A DNA stretch of 64,000 nucleotides, from the NCBI GenBank assembly GCA_016458225.1, contig JAEMGR010000041.1, positions 1 through 64,000 of the forward strand. Reading direction: 5' to 3'. A program made the position numbers and the translations under genes. The notes under the pieces were generated by a model, which was not told where the DNA came from, did no database searches, and was given only the letters and a program-made list of their open reading frames with translations. This DNA comes from Myxococcaceae bacterium JPH2. GTDB lineage: Bacteria; Myxococcota; Myxococcia; Myxococcales; Myxococcaceae. Positions 45,994-57,113 of the stretch are shown here, piece by piece. The number at the start of each line of letters is the position of its first letter. Positions within the stretch are counted from its first letter, which is position 1.

Positions 45994-48570
45994 CTACAGG
46001 CCGGGCCAGGTGCTCCTCACCAGCGCGCGTACCGCCTCCGCGCTCTCCAGCGACAAAGCCGCCCGCGCGACCTGCTCGCAGTGCGCGAGCGAGAGCGTGC
46101 GGAGGGCCGCCTTCACATCCGGGATGACGGCGGGCGTGGCGGACAACTCCGTCACGCCCAGCCCCACGAGCAGCGGCGCGGCGAGCGGCTCCGAGGCCAC
46201 GCCGCCACACACCGCCACCGGCCGGCCATGCACGCGCGCGCCCTCCACCGTCTTCGCCACCAGCCGCAGCACTCCGGGGTGCAGTCCATCCAACCGCGAC
46301 GCCAGCTCCGCGTTGCCGCGGTCCATGGCCAGCACGTACTGCGTGAGGTCATTGGTCCCGATGGAGAGGAAGTCCGCCGCCGCCGCGAGCTGATCTGCGA
46401 GCACGGCCGCCGCGGGCACCTCCACCATCGCGCCCAGGGCAATGGGCTCCGCGCGCCCCAGGGCCCCGCGCTCGGCCTCGACCACGGCGCGCACGGCCCG
46501 CAGCTCGTCAGCGGACGTCACCATCGGGACGAGGATGCGGCACGCGCCCCGAGGCTGGACGCGCAAGATGGCGCGCACCTGAGCACGCAGCAGCTCCGGT
46601 GAGCGCAGGGACACGCGCACGCCGCGCAGGCCGAGCACGGGGTTCTCCTCCCGAGGGAGCGGCAGGTAGGCCAGCGGCTTGTCTCCGCCGACATCCAGCG
46701 TGCGGATGACCAGCGGCCGCCCCTGCAGGGCATCGGCGATCTCTTGATAGCGCGCGGTCTGCTCCTCCTCGTCGGGCGCGTGGACCCGCTCCAGGAAGAG
46801 GAACTCGGTGCGCAAGAGGCCACAGCCCTCCGCGCCCTTCTCAAAGGCAGACAGGGCATCGGCGGGCCGGCCCAGGTTGGCGAACACCTCGATGCGCACG
46901 CCGTCCGCGGTGCGGCACTCCTCGTGCGCGTTCGCGAGCCGCGCGCTGCGACGCTCCGCTCGCGCCGCGAGGCCTCGCGTGGTGACCTCACGCGTGGACT
47001 CGGACGGGAAGACGCGCACCTGCCCCGAGTCGCCTTCGAGCACGAGCGGCGCACCGTCCGGAATGCCCAGCGCCGAGGCGCCCATCGCGACCACCGCGGG
47101 GATGCCCATCCCCGCGGCCAGGATGGCCACATGCGAGGTGGGCCCGCCGCGCGCCATACACAAACCTGCAACGCGCCGAGGGTCGAGCGCCGCCAGCTCC
47201 GAGGGCAGCAGCTCGTCCGCGACGAGGATGGCATCGGGCGGAAGCTCGGCGGGCACTCGCGAGTGCGCACGCCCCATCAACTCCGCGACCACGCGCCGCG
47301 CCAGGTCCCGCAGGTCCGAGGCACGCTCAGCCAGACGCGCATCCTCCAACCCCACGAGGGCGGCGGCCTGACGCTCGACGACGGCACGCCAGGCCCACGG
47401 GGCGCTGCGACCTTGGGCCACCTCACGGCGCGCGGCCTCGAGCAACTCCGGATCCTCCAGCAGCGCGAGGTGCGCGCCGAAGATGTCTCCGCGCGCTCCA
47501 GCCCCTGGCCCCGCCGCGTGCGCGGCCTGAATCTCGGCGCGCACGCGCGCGAGGGCTTCATCGAGGCGCGCCGACTCATGCTCCAGACCCGCGCCTACCT
47601 CGGGTACCTCGAAGGTCAGCTCCGTGACACGCACCGCGCGCCCCAGCGCGAGCCCCGGAGACGCGAGCGTGCCGGAGAGGATCCGCTCGCCCTGCGCGGC
47701 ATCCAGCTCGGGCACGGTCGAGGCAGGCACCGGAACGGGCATCGACACGGCCACGCCGGGCGCGGCCCGAAGGTGAATCGCCTCGCCGAGTCCCGCGGCC
47801 ACCCACTCCACCAACTCGCGCGCCACCTGCTCCGCGCCCTCGCCTTCCACCTGGAGGGACAAGGTGTCGCCGTGCACCGCGCCCAGCGCCATGAGCGCGG
47901 ACACGCTCTTGCCGTTGGCCGTACGCCCCTTGCAGGTCAGCACCACACCGCCCAGGTGCTGCCGGGCGCGCAGCGCGAACGCCGCCGCCGGACGCGCATG
48001 CAGTCCGTGCGCGAGGAGCAAGCGGACCTCACGCAGCACCCGCGCTTCTGCCTCCGCCTCGCTCGCGCGCGCCGCATCCCCGGTGACGGTGAGCAGCGGC
48101 TCACCCGCCTGGACCGAGCGACCCTCCACACAGTCCGACACGGTGTAGCCCTCGGCGTTGACCACCACCATGAGGGTCTGGAGGCTGCGCGCCTTGCGAG
48201 CGAGCAGGTCCATGTCGAAGGTGATGAGCAACGCTCCAGCGCGCACCTGCTGCCCGGTCTGGACGTGGCTGGTGAAGCCCTCTCCGCGCAGCATCACGGT
48301 GTCGATGCCGATGTGCAGGAGGATCTCCGCACCCGTCGACGCGCGCAGCGTGCACGCGTGACGTGAGGCATGCACGGACATGACGACGCCATCACACGGC
48401 GCGCGCAGCTCGGGGGACGTAGGGTCCACGGCCACGCCGTCACCCATCAGTCGCTGGGAGAAGGCCGGATCCGGCACCTCCTCCAAGCGCGCGGCCCACC
48501 CCGAGACGGGTGAGACCAACCGCAGACGCGCCGCCGCGACATCCGCGCGGGCCACCGAAGCACGGCTCAT
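45994..48570 (-). CDS. nagF: Multidomain PTS phosphoryl carrier EIIA-HPr-EI
   Basis: The protein has 858 residues. The order is EIIA of the glucose type (about 13-155, active His86 in LLHIGIDTV), HPr (about 180-265, active His191 in HGLHARPAA), and Enzyme I (about 300-858, active His480 in GGPTSHVAIL, later TNDLTQYVLAMDR). It takes phosphate from phosphoenolpyruvate and passes it through EI, HPr and EIIA to the EIIB domains of NagE, so these two proteins form a complete pathway. The same fusion is called NagF in Pseudomonas GlcNAc operons. Its ATG overlaps the TGA of murQ. Confidence 0.95.
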   Translation of the reverse strand: MSRASVARADVAAARLRLVSPVSGWAARLEEVPDPAFSQRLMGDGVAVDPTSPELRAPCDGVVMSVHASRHACTLRASTGAEILLHIGIDTVMLRGEGFTSHVQTGQQVRAGALLITFDMDLLARKARSLQTLMVVVNAEGYTVSDCVEGRSVQAGEPLLTVTGDAARASEAEAEARVLREVRLLLAHGLHARPAAAFALRARQHLGGVVLTCKGRTANGKSVSALMALGAVHGDTLSLQVEGEGAEQVARELVEWVAAGLGEAIHLRAAPGVAVSMPVPVPASTVPELDAAQGERILSGTLASPGLALGRAVRVTELTFEVPEVGAGLEHESARLDEALARVRAEIQAAHAAGPGAGARGDIFGAHLALLEDPELLEAARREVAQGRSAPWAWRAVVERQAAALVGLEDARLAERASDLRDLARRVVAELMGRAHSRVPAELPPDAILVADELLPSELAALDPRRVAGLCMARGGPTSHVAILAAGMGIPAVVAMGASALGIPDGAPLVLEGDSGQVRVFPSESTREVTTRGLAARAERRSARLANAHEECRTADGVRIEVFANLGRPADALSAFEKGAEGCGLLRTEFLFLERVHAPDEEEQTARYQEIADALQGRPLVIRTLDVGGDKPLAYLPLPREENPVLGLRGVRVSLRSPELLRAQVRAILRVQPRGACRILVPMVTSADELRAVRAVVEAERGALGRAEPIALGAMVEVPAAAVLADQLAAAADFLSIGTNDLTQYVLAMDRGNAELASRLDGLHPGVLRLVAKTVEGARVHGRPVAVCGGVASEPLAAPLLVGLGVTELSATPAVIPDVKAALRTLSLAHCEQVARAALSLESAEAVRALVRSTWPGL

Positions 48571-49469
48571 CGCTCACCCTCCTGCCGCAGCCACGTCATC
48601 GCGCGTCGCAGATTGCCGCCGGCTCGCGCCAACGCCGCGTCCACGCGCCCGTCATCCCATCCGCCCAGCCGCAGCACCGCCCGCTTGACGGTGCCATGTC
48701 GCGCGAGGGCCTCCGCGGCACTCGCCCCATCCACGTTCGCCAGTCGAGCCACCATCGCCACGCAGCGCTGACGCAGCTTCGCGTTCTCGGGCCGCACGTC
48801 GACCATCAGGTTGTCGAACACGTGCCCCAGGCGCGCCATGACCGCCGACGAGAAGAGGTTGAGCACGACCTTCTGCGCCGTGCCCGCACCGAGTCGCGTC
48901 GAGCCCGCGATGACCTCCGCCCCGGTCGAGACCACGAGCGAGTGCGCGGCCGTCCGCCCCAGCGGTGAGTCCGGACGACATGCCACCGCCACCGTGAGCG
49001 CATCGCGACCGCGCGCCTCGGACACCACGCCGACCGTGAAGGCACTGTGGCCACTGGCCGAGACGCCCACCACCACGTCCCCCGGCCCCAGTCGCGCCGC
49101 GCGCGCCCGCTCCGCGCCAGCAGCCGCGTCATCCTCCGCCGCGGCGTCGAAGCCGTGCGTGAGGTCCAACCCACCCGCGATCAACGTCAGCGTCCGCGCG
49201 GTGGGCCAATCGAACGTGGGCCCCAGCTCCAGCGCGTCCAACGCCGCCAGCACTCCGGACGAACCCGCGCCGGCGTACACCAGCCGGCCGTCCGTCTTCG
49301 ACAGCCGCTCCACCGCCGCATCCACCGCCCCACCCAGCCCCGGCAGCACGGACAGGCACGCCGCCACCGCCCGGGACTGCCCGCTCCACAGCGACTCCAG
49401 GACGTCCACCGTCCCCCAGGTATCCAACCCCTGGAAGCGGCAGGCCATCTCCTCCGTGTCCTCCACCAT
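48567..49469 (-). CDS. murQ: N-acetylmuramic acid 6-phosphate etherase
   Basis: This 300-residue SIS-domain protein has MurQ hallmarks: RLVYAGAGSSGVLAALDALELGPTF, GVSASGHSAFTVG (sugar-phosphate loop), GSTRLGAGTAQKVVLN, and the ENAKLRQR helix followed by a C-terminal three-helix bundle. It cleaves the lactyl ether of MurNAc-6-P to give GlcNAc-6-P and D-lactate in the cytoplasm. ATG at 49469 is used; the ATG at 49448 with GGAGG close by is an alternative. It is the first gene of the minus-strand GlcNAc operon and overlaps nagF by four bases. Its presence joins peptidoglycan recovery, for example from lysed prey, to chitin catabolism. Confidence 0.9.
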   Translation of the reverse strand: MVEDTEEMACRFQGLDTWGTVDVLESLWSGQSRAVAACLSVLPGLGGAVDAAVERLSKTDGRLVYAGAGSSGVLAALDALELGPTFDWPTARTLTLIAGGLDLTHGFDAAAEDDAAAGAERARAARLGPGDVVVGVSASGHSAFTVGVVSEARGRDALTVAVACRPDSPLGRTAAHSLVVSTGAEVIAGSTRLGAGTAQKVVLNLFSSAVMARLGHVFDNLMVDVRPENAKLRQRCVAMVARLANVDGASAAEALARHGTVKRAVLRLGGWDDGRVDAALARAGGNLRRAMTWLRQEGER

Positions 49470-49489
49470 GACCGTGTCCCCCCGTTCAA

Positions 49490-49505
49490 ACTGGTATCAA
49501 ACTGG
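49490..49505. promoter_or_regulatory. Candidate GntR operator upstream of murQ
   Basis: ACTGG-TATCAA-ACTGG, 21 bases from the murQ start codon. It matches the site near the gntR gene at 13 of 16 positions, and part of it (CAATACCAG) recurs inverted at 49515-49523. Confidence 0.65.
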
Positions 49506-49677
49506 ACTCAACGACAATACCAGCAAAAAACGCGTTTTCAAGGACCACCACGCAAATCAAACTAGCCACATTGCGTCAACGAACGGCCATTGCACAGAAT
49601 CTCACAGTTAATTCAGCAAGGTACGCGGGCGACTTCTCAGCACTTTCAGGATTGGCCGAGAGGACCTCTGGTGCTAT

Positions 49678-49693
49678 ATTGGTATTCAACTGG
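49678..49693. promoter_or_regulatory. Candidate GntR operator upstream of the gntR-nagB-nagA operon
   Basis: ATTGG-TATTCA-ACTGG, 21 bases from the GntR start codon, in the same orientation as the murQ-side copy. The positions suit repression of both divergent promoters. DasR/NagR-type regulators of this family recognise related ACTGG/CCAGT half-sites. Confidence 0.65.
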
Positions 49694-49714
49694 TTCGACA
49701 CCTGGAGTAACGAC

Positions 49715-50506
49715 ATGTCGGTGGATCCCCGCAGAGGCGCCCCGTTCGACAAGGGAGCGATCTCGAGCGCGCTTCCCATGCCGCTCTATCTCCAGCTCGC
49801 GCGACACCTGCGAGGCCTCATCGTGGGCGGGCATCTGGGCCACCTGGACGCGTTGCCCGGCGAGCGCGAGTTGGTGGAGACCTTCGGCGTGTCACGCGTC
49901 ACGGTGCGCAAGGCGCTGCGTGAACTCCAGACGGAGGGCCTGCTCCAGCAACGTCAGGGCGCCGGCACGTTCGTCAACCGCGTGCCGTATGTGGAGCAGC
50001 GCCTGTCCACGCTGACGAGCTTCTCGGATGACATGGCCTCGCGCGGGTTGTCGGCGGGCTCGGTGTGGCTCCAGCGACTGGTGGCGGTCGCCACGCCGGA
50101 AGAGACGCTGTCCTTGGGCTTGAGTCCGGGCGCGACGGTGAGCCGCCTGCATCGACTGCGCACGGCCAATGACACGCCCATGGCGCTGGAGCTGGCCGTG
50201 GTGCCCACGCGGTTCCTGCCGGATCCGCGCACGGTGGAGGGCTCGCTGTACGGCGTGCTGCGCGCCCGAGGCCACACGCCGTTCCGTGCGCTCCAACGAC
50301 TGTCCGCGGTGCAGCTCACCGCCGAGCAGGCCGGACACCTGGGCGTGCGCGAAGGCACGGCGGCCCTGTCCATCGAGCGGCGCACGCTGCTGGAGGACGG
50401 CACGCCGCTGGAGCTGGTGCGCTCTCAGTACCGCGGGGACGCCTATGACTTCGTCGTCGAGCTGAACATGACCGGAGGCCCGAGCCCCCAGGAGCCCCAC
50501 CGATGA
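49715..50506 (+). CDS. GntR/UTRA-family transcriptional regulator of GlcNAc genes
   Basis: This 263-residue protein has a GntR winged helix at about residues 21-88 (LYLQLARHLRGLIVGG, LPGERELVETFGVSRVTVRK, GAGTFV) and a UTRA effector domain at about 105-255 (SRLHRLRTANDTPMALELAV, LERRTLL-like strand, VRSQYRGDAYDFVVEL). The UTRA group with this layout includes NagR and DasR, which respond to GlcNAc-6-P or GlcN-6-P. ATG at 49715 has GGAG seven bases upstream. It overlaps nagB-II by four bases and lies divergent from murQ, with matching candidate operators on both sides. Confidence 0.9.
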   Translation: MSVDPRRGAPFDKGAISSALPMPLYLQLARHLRGLIVGGHLGHLDALPGERELVETFGVSRVTVRKALRELQTEGLLQQRQGAGTFVNRVPYVEQRLSTLTSFSDDMASRGLSAGSVWLQRLVAVATPEETLSLGLSPGATVSRLHRLRTANDTPMALELAVVPTRFLPDPRTVEGSLYGVLRARGHTPFRALQRLSAVQLTAEQAGHLGVREGTAALSIERRTLLEDGTPLELVRSQYRGDAYDFVVELNMTGGPSPQEPHR

Positions 50507-51540
50507 TCTCCTCTCATCCCCTGCCCGTCATGGCGCGCGAGGCAGCGCAGAGCGCGGAGGTCGCGCGGCTCCAGCTCCTGCACTGCGAGGACGCCTTCGC
50601 GGAGCTGGGCGAGCGGCTGAGGCACCATCCGCCGCGCTTCGTCGTCACCTGCGCGCGCGGCAGCTCGGACCACGCGACCGTGTACGGCAAGTACCTCATC
50701 GAGACGGTGATGGGTCGCGCCGTCGCCTCGGTGGGCCCCAGCATCGCGTCCATCTACGGCGCGCACGCGCTCGACTTGCGCGACGCGCTCTTCATCGCCG
50801 TCTCGCAGTCCGGGCGCAGTCCCGACCTGCTGCGCATGACGGAGGCCGCGCGCGCGGGCGGCGCCTTCGTGGTGGGCTTCGTCAACGACCCAACCGCGCC
50901 GCTCACCTCGCGCTGTGACCTCGCGCTGCCGCTGTGCGCGGGACCCGAGCGGAGCGTCGCCGCCACCAAGTCCTATCTGCTCTCGGGCCTCGCCTTCCTT
51001 CGACTGGTGGCGCACTGGTCCGGAGATGCGTCGCTGCGCGAGGCAGTGGCCGCGCTCCCCGAGGCGCTGGAGGCCGCGCGCGCGCTCGACTGGTGGCCGG
51101 CGCTGAGCGGACTCACGGACGCGCGAAGCCTGTACGTCGTCGGCCGTGGCAGTGGCCTGGGCGCCGCGCTGGAGCTGGCGCTCAAGCTCAAGGAGACCTG
51201 CCGCCTGCACGCGGAAGCCTTCAGCTCGGCCGAGGTGCTTCATGGTCCCCTCGGGCTCGTGCGGCCAGGGTTCCCGGTGCTCGCGCTGGGGCAGGACGAT
51301 GGAACCGCGGAGGGGACGCGCGCGGTGGTGAAGCGCATGCTGGAGCTGGGCGCCGAGGTCCGCTCGGTGCTCCCCGTCCCCGGCGCGACGCCACTGCCGA
51401 CTGTTTCAGACCTGCCCGCGGTCCTCGCCCCGCTGTGTCAGGTGCAGAGCTTCTACATGGCGGTCCATCGGCTCGCCTCGGCTCGCGGGTTGGATCCCGA
51501 CGCGCCGGCCCACTTGCGCAAGGTGACGGAGACCGTGTGA
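50503..51540 (+). CDS. nagB-II: SIS-domain glucosamine-6-phosphate deaminase (NagB-II type)
   Basis: This 345-residue protein consists of two SIS domains like the isomerase half of GlmS, without the glutaminase half: CARGSSDHATVYGKYLIE, SQSGRSPDLLRM, VAATKSYL, VVGRGSGLGAALELALKLKE and EVLHGPLGLV. Proteins of this type beside nagA convert glucosamine-6-P to fructose-6-P and ammonia (NagB-II), replacing the unrelated NagB. The ATG overlaps the GntR stop, and its own stop overlaps the nagA start (ATGA and TGATG), so the three genes are translationally coupled. Confidence 0.92.
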   Translation: MISSHPLPVMAREAAQSAEVARLQLLHCEDAFAELGERLRHHPPRFVVTCARGSSDHATVYGKYLIETVMGRAVASVGPSIASIYGAHALDLRDALFIAVSQSGRSPDLLRMTEAARAGGAFVVGFVNDPTAPLTSRCDLALPLCAGPERSVAATKSYLLSGLAFLRLVAHWSGDASLREAVAALPEALEAARALDWWPALSGLTDARSLYVVGRGSGLGAALELALKLKETCRLHAEAFSSAEVLHGPLGLVRPGFPVLALGQDDGTAEGTRAVVKRMLELGAEVRSVLPVPGATPLPTVSDLPAVLAPLCQVQSFYMAVHRLASARGLDPDAPAHLRKVTETV

Positions 51541-52727
51541 TGACGCAGGCACTGCTGGGCCCACGCGTGTTCACGGGAGACCGCATGCTCGACGGGCACG
51601 CGGTCGTGTTCGAGTCCGGCCGCATCGTCGCGGTGACGCCCGCGCACGCGCTGCCCGAGGGCGTCGCGAAGCACCGACTCCCCGATGACCACCTGCTCGC
51701 CCCGGGCTTCATCGACCTCCAGGTCAACGGCGCGGGCGGCGTGCTCTTCAACGACACGCCCACCGTCGATGCCGCGCTCGCCATCGCGGCGGCCATGCGA
51801 CGCAGCGGCACCACGGGCCTCTTGCCCACGTTCATCACGGACGCGCCCGACCGGACCGCGCGAGCCTGTGCGGCCATCGAAGCGGCCCTCGAGCGCGAGG
51901 GCAGCGGCGTCCTCGGCTTGCACCTGGAGGGCCCCTTCATCAGCCCGGAGCGCCCCGGCGTGCATGACACCCGCTACATCCGGGAGCCGGACGAAGCCAC
52001 GCTCGCCGCCCTCTGCACCCTCGCGCAGCGCCTCACACGACAGGGGGCGCGCCTGCTCATGACCCTGGCCCCCGAGCGCGTGCCGGACGCGGCCATCGCG
52101 CGACTGGTCGCGGCGGGGGCGGTGCTGGCCGCTGGACACACCGCCGCCAGCCATGAGCGCACGCGACAGGCGGTCCGCGCGGGCGTGCGCGGCTTCACGC
52201 ATCTCTTCAACGCCATGCCGCCCCTGGGGAACCGACAGCCTGGACCCGTGCTCGCGGGACTGGATTCGGACGAGGCGTGGTGCAGCGTCATCGCGGACGG
52301 CTTTCACGTGCACCCCGCCAACCTCCGCCTGCTGCTCAAGGTGAAGCCGCCCGGCAAGGTCGTGCTCGTGACGGATGCCATGTCTCCCGTGGGCACGGCC
52401 GCGACGTCGTTCACGCTGTGCGGTCGCACCATCCTTCGCCGCGACGGCCGGCTCGTGACCGAGGACGGGACGCTGGCGGGCGCGGACATCGACCTCGCGC
52501 AAGCGGTGCGCAACGCCGTCGAGTGGCTCGGCGTATCGCTCGACGAGGCGCTGCGCATGGCCTCGCTGTATCCGGCGCGCGCGCTCGGAATGGAGCAGGA
52601 GCGCGGGCGCATCGCGGCGGGACATCGCGCGGACCTCACGCTGCTGCGCGCGGATCTCACCATCGCGGCCACGTGGGTGGCGGGAAGAGAACATCGCCCG
52701 GAGGACCTCGCGGTCGCGACGGATTGA
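51540..52727 (+). CDS. nagA: N-acetylglucosamine-6-phosphate deacetylase
   Basis: This 395-residue amidohydrolase has the expected series: APGFIDLQVNGAGGVLFND, HLEGPFISPERPGVHD (metal Glu), AGHTAASHERT, FTHLFNAMPPL, DGFHVHP and VTDAMSPVG (catalytic Asp). It removes acetate from GlcNAc-6-P in the cytoplasm, giving glucosamine-6-P for the preceding gene product. The family HxN/HxH near the N terminus appears here as LQVNG, as in the one-metal NagA group. The start overlaps the nagB-II stop. GH18 chitinase follows 106 bases downstream and could be in the same transcript. Confidence 0.95.
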   Translation: MTQALLGPRVFTGDRMLDGHAVVFESGRIVAVTPAHALPEGVAKHRLPDDHLLAPGFIDLQVNGAGGVLFNDTPTVDAALAIAAAMRRSGTTGLLPTFITDAPDRTARACAAIEAALEREGSGVLGLHLEGPFISPERPGVHDTRYIREPDEATLAALCTLAQRLTRQGARLLMTLAPERVPDAAIARLVAAGAVLAAGHTAASHERTRQAVRAGVRGFTHLFNAMPPLGNRQPGPVLAGLDSDEAWCSVIADGFHVHPANLRLLLKVKPPGKVVLVTDAMSPVGTAATSFTLCGRTILRRDGRLVTEDGTLAGADIDLAQAVRNAVEWLGVSLDEALRMASLYPARALGMEQERGRIAAGHRADLTLLRADLTIAATWVAGREHRPEDLAVATD

Positions 52728-52833
52728 CCCGGATTAATGCGGGCGCACCTCTCCAGGGATGCGAGCCCGGGAAGCGATCGCCGCTCGGCGATCCGCGCTC
52801 CGGCGCTCATCCACCGCAGCGAGGAGAGCAAGC

Positions 52834-55422
<2,589 letters not shown>

Positions 55423-55437
55423 GTCATCGAACCTCGC

Positions 55438-55468
55438 GGCGCCGGCAGTCTTCAGGGCTGCCGGCGCC
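55438..55468. terminator. Strong hairpin between convergent chitinase and GST genes
   Basis: A perfect 11-bp stem GGCGCCGGCAG / CTGCCGGCGCC with a 9-base loop, extended by CCTCG / CGAGG outside, lies between the two stop codons. It has no T tract. Confidence 0.75.
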
Positions 55469-55478
55469 CACTCGAGGC

Positions 55479-56162
55479 TCAGCCCGCCTTGGCCCGGAGG
55501 TCCTCCAACCAGGTGCCAGCGTGCTGGGCCTCTTCCTCGTGCGCGGGCTCGCGCCACGTCTCCTTCAGCGCGTCCGCGTACCAGGTCCGCATCGACGGGA
55601 GCGCCAGCAGCCGCGGCGCGTACTCCGCCGCCCGGCCGTCGAGGACCAGCCCGTAGGTCTGCACACGGAACGCGACGGGCGCGAAGAACCCGTCCACCGC
55701 CGTGAAGCGCTTGCCCGCGAGGAACGGACCGCCGAACCGGGCCAGACCCTCGTTCCACAGCTCCGACACGCGCGCGATGTCTCGAATGAGCTCCGGGGGC
55801 ATCTCATGCAGGCGCACGCGAATGCCGCAGTTCATCGTGCAGCGCATGCGCAGCACACCGAAGCCCGAGTGCATCTCCGCGGCGGCGGAGCGCGCCCACG
55901 CGCGGGCCCGAGCATCCTCGGGCCACACGCCCGGATGACGCTCGGCCAGATACTCGGCGATGGCCAGCGAGTCCCACACGGCCGTGTCCCCATCCTTGAG
56001 CAACGGCACCCGCCCCGACGGGGAGATGGTGCGCATCACGGCGTCCCCTTGCCCGAGCTTGATCAGATGCTCGTTGAAGGGGATGCCCAGCTCCTTCATC
56101 AGCCCCCACGGGCGCAGGGACCACGACGAGTAGTTCTTGTTGGCGACGTACAAGTCATACAT
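55479..56162 (-). CDS. Glutathione S-transferase family protein
   Basis: This 227-residue protein has a thioredoxin-like N-terminal domain (YDLYVANKNYSSWSLRPWGL, with the candidate catalytic Ser in NYSSWS; cis-Pro in GRVPLLKDG; then WDSLAIAEYLAERHP) and an all-helical C-terminal domain. It fits the bacterial zeta/YfcF-like GST group, with possible isomerase or peroxidase roles. ATG at 56162 is preceded by GGGAG at about 10 bases. It is convergent with the chitinase and has no metabolic partner nearby. Confidence 0.9.
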   Translation of the reverse strand: MYDLYVANKNYSSWSLRPWGLMKELGIPFNEHLIKLGQGDAVMRTISPSGRVPLLKDGDTAVWDSLAIAEYLAERHPGVWPEDARARAWARSAAAEMHSGFGVLRMRCTMNCGIRVRLHEMPPELIRDIARVSELWNEGLARFGGPFLAGKRFTAVDGFFAPVAFRVQTYGLVLDGRAAEYAPRLLALPSMRTWYADALKETWREPAHEEEAQHAGTWLEDLRAKAG

Positions 56163-56183
56163 GCGCTGGTGACTCCCGGCAGA

Positions 56184-56198
56184 GCCCCGCTTCGGGGC
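56184..56198 (-). terminator. Hairpin after the GDT1/TMEM165-family gene
   Basis: GCCCCG / CGGGGC with a 3-base loop in the gap between this gene and the GST gene on the minus strand. Confidence 0.45.
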
Positions 56199-56248
56199 AT
56201 GGACGGCGCGGCATTATGCGGCAACCGCGCCTCGGGCACGACGCGCGT

Positions 56249-56824
56249 CTAGCCCGCGCGCCACGCGGTCCACAGGGACACCGCGCCGAAGATGAAGAAG
56301 AGCGCGGCGGCCACCCACCGCACCCAGCTCATCTGCACCTTGCCCGCGAGCTTCTCGCCCAGGAACACCGCGAGTCCGTCCGACACCATCATCCCCGCGG
56401 TGGTGCCCAGCGTGACTGCCACCGGCATCTGGTAGCGCGCGGCCACGGCCATGGTGGCGAACTGCGTCTTGTCCCCCATCTCCGCGAGGAAGAAGAGCAC
56501 CACCGTCGTGAGGAAGGGACCGAAGCGCGACGCCTTCTCGCCCTCGTCATCCAGGGTGTCGGGCTTGAGCGTCCAGAGCCCGAAGCCAATGAACAGCGCG
56601 CCGAGAATCAGGGCCATGATCCGCGCCGGCACGTGCGAGGACACCCACGCGCCCACGGTGGAGGCCAGCGCGTGATTGGCCACGGTGGCCACGAAGATTC
56701 CCGCCAGCACCACCCACGGGCGGCGGAAGCGTGACGCCAGGGAGAACGCGAGCAACTGCGTCTTGTCCCCCATCTCACTGGCGGCGACCAACACGAACGA
56801 GCTGACGATTGATTCCAGTACCAT
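56249..56824 (-). CDS. GDT1/TMEM165 family (UPF0016) membrane cation exporter, probably manganese
   Basis: This 191-residue protein has about six hydrophobic helices and the two inverted-repeat signatures of the family, E-x-G-D-K-T: SEMGDKTQ (Glu17) and AEMGDKTQ (Glu115). The family exports Mn2+ (and in some members Ca2+) from the cytoplasm. ATG at 56824 has GGAG five bases upstream. The leader carries a yybP-ykoY riboswitch, and a GACTC/GAGTC hairpin covers the ribosome binding site, so expression is likely turned on by manganese at the level of translation. This strongly supports Mn2+ as the substrate. Confidence 0.93.
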   Translation of the reverse strand: MVLESIVSSFVLVAASEMGDKTQLLAFSLASRFRRPWVVLAGIFVATVANHALASTVGAWVSSHVPARIMALILGALFIGFGLWTLKPDTLDDEGEKASRFGPFLTTVVLFFLAEMGDKTQFATMAVAARYQMPVAVTLGTTAGMMVSDGLAVFLGEKLAGKVQMSWVRWVAAALFFIFGAVSLWTAWRAG

Positions 56825-56827
56825 CAC

Positions 56828-56844
56828 GACTCCACGGTTGAGTC
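56828..56844 (-). promoter_or_regulatory. Ribosome-binding-site sequestering hairpin
   Basis: In the mRNA, GACTC pairs with GAGTC around a 7-base loop. The second arm contains most of the GGAG ribosome binding site of the exporter gene, three bases before its ATG. It is the likely switching helix of the riboswitch. Confidence 0.6.
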
Positions 56845-56879
56845 CTGGCCTGGGTACGTGGGAGCAGTGCGAGCGCACG

Positions 56880-57020
56880 ACGGACCTCGGCCAGGAAGGT
56901 GTCTTCCTGTCCGAAGGTCTCGTTCGCCTCGCGTGCTGCGAGGTGGGGGCCCGGGCTGTCACCAGCCAGTGTGTCGAGCGTCCCGACGCCGATGACTCCG
57001 GCGTGAACTACTCCCCTTGC
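56880..57020 (-). promoter_or_regulatory. yybP-ykoY manganese riboswitch aptamer
   Basis: Read on the minus strand, the leader has the two conserved internal-loop blocks of the class: AAGGGGAGTAG at the 5' side (57018-57008) and, after a variable arm, GAGACCTTCGG then GGCCGAGGTCC at the 3' side (about 56925-56880), with helices between (GCCGGAGTCATCGGC, GACACACTGGCTGGTGAC). It stands directly before a GDT1-family Mn exporter, a standard partner of this riboswitch class. The call was made by eye, not with a covariance model. Confidence 0.85.
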
Positions 57021-57030
57021 GTGAGGGGGC

Positions 57031-57059
57031 ACGTAGCAGTCCCCCTGCCCTCGCGTCAA
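57031..57059 (-). promoter_or_regulatory. Candidate promoter for the riboswitch and exporter
   Basis: On the minus strand TTGACG (57059-57054) is followed after 15-17 bases by TGCTACGT, shortly before the aptamer. The -35 is good, the -10 poor. Confidence 0.3.
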
Positions 57060-57113
57060 CGCGAAGGGCGCACGCGAGCAGGCCAGCGACGCAGCGGCGG
57101 CCCGGCCCTTTTT

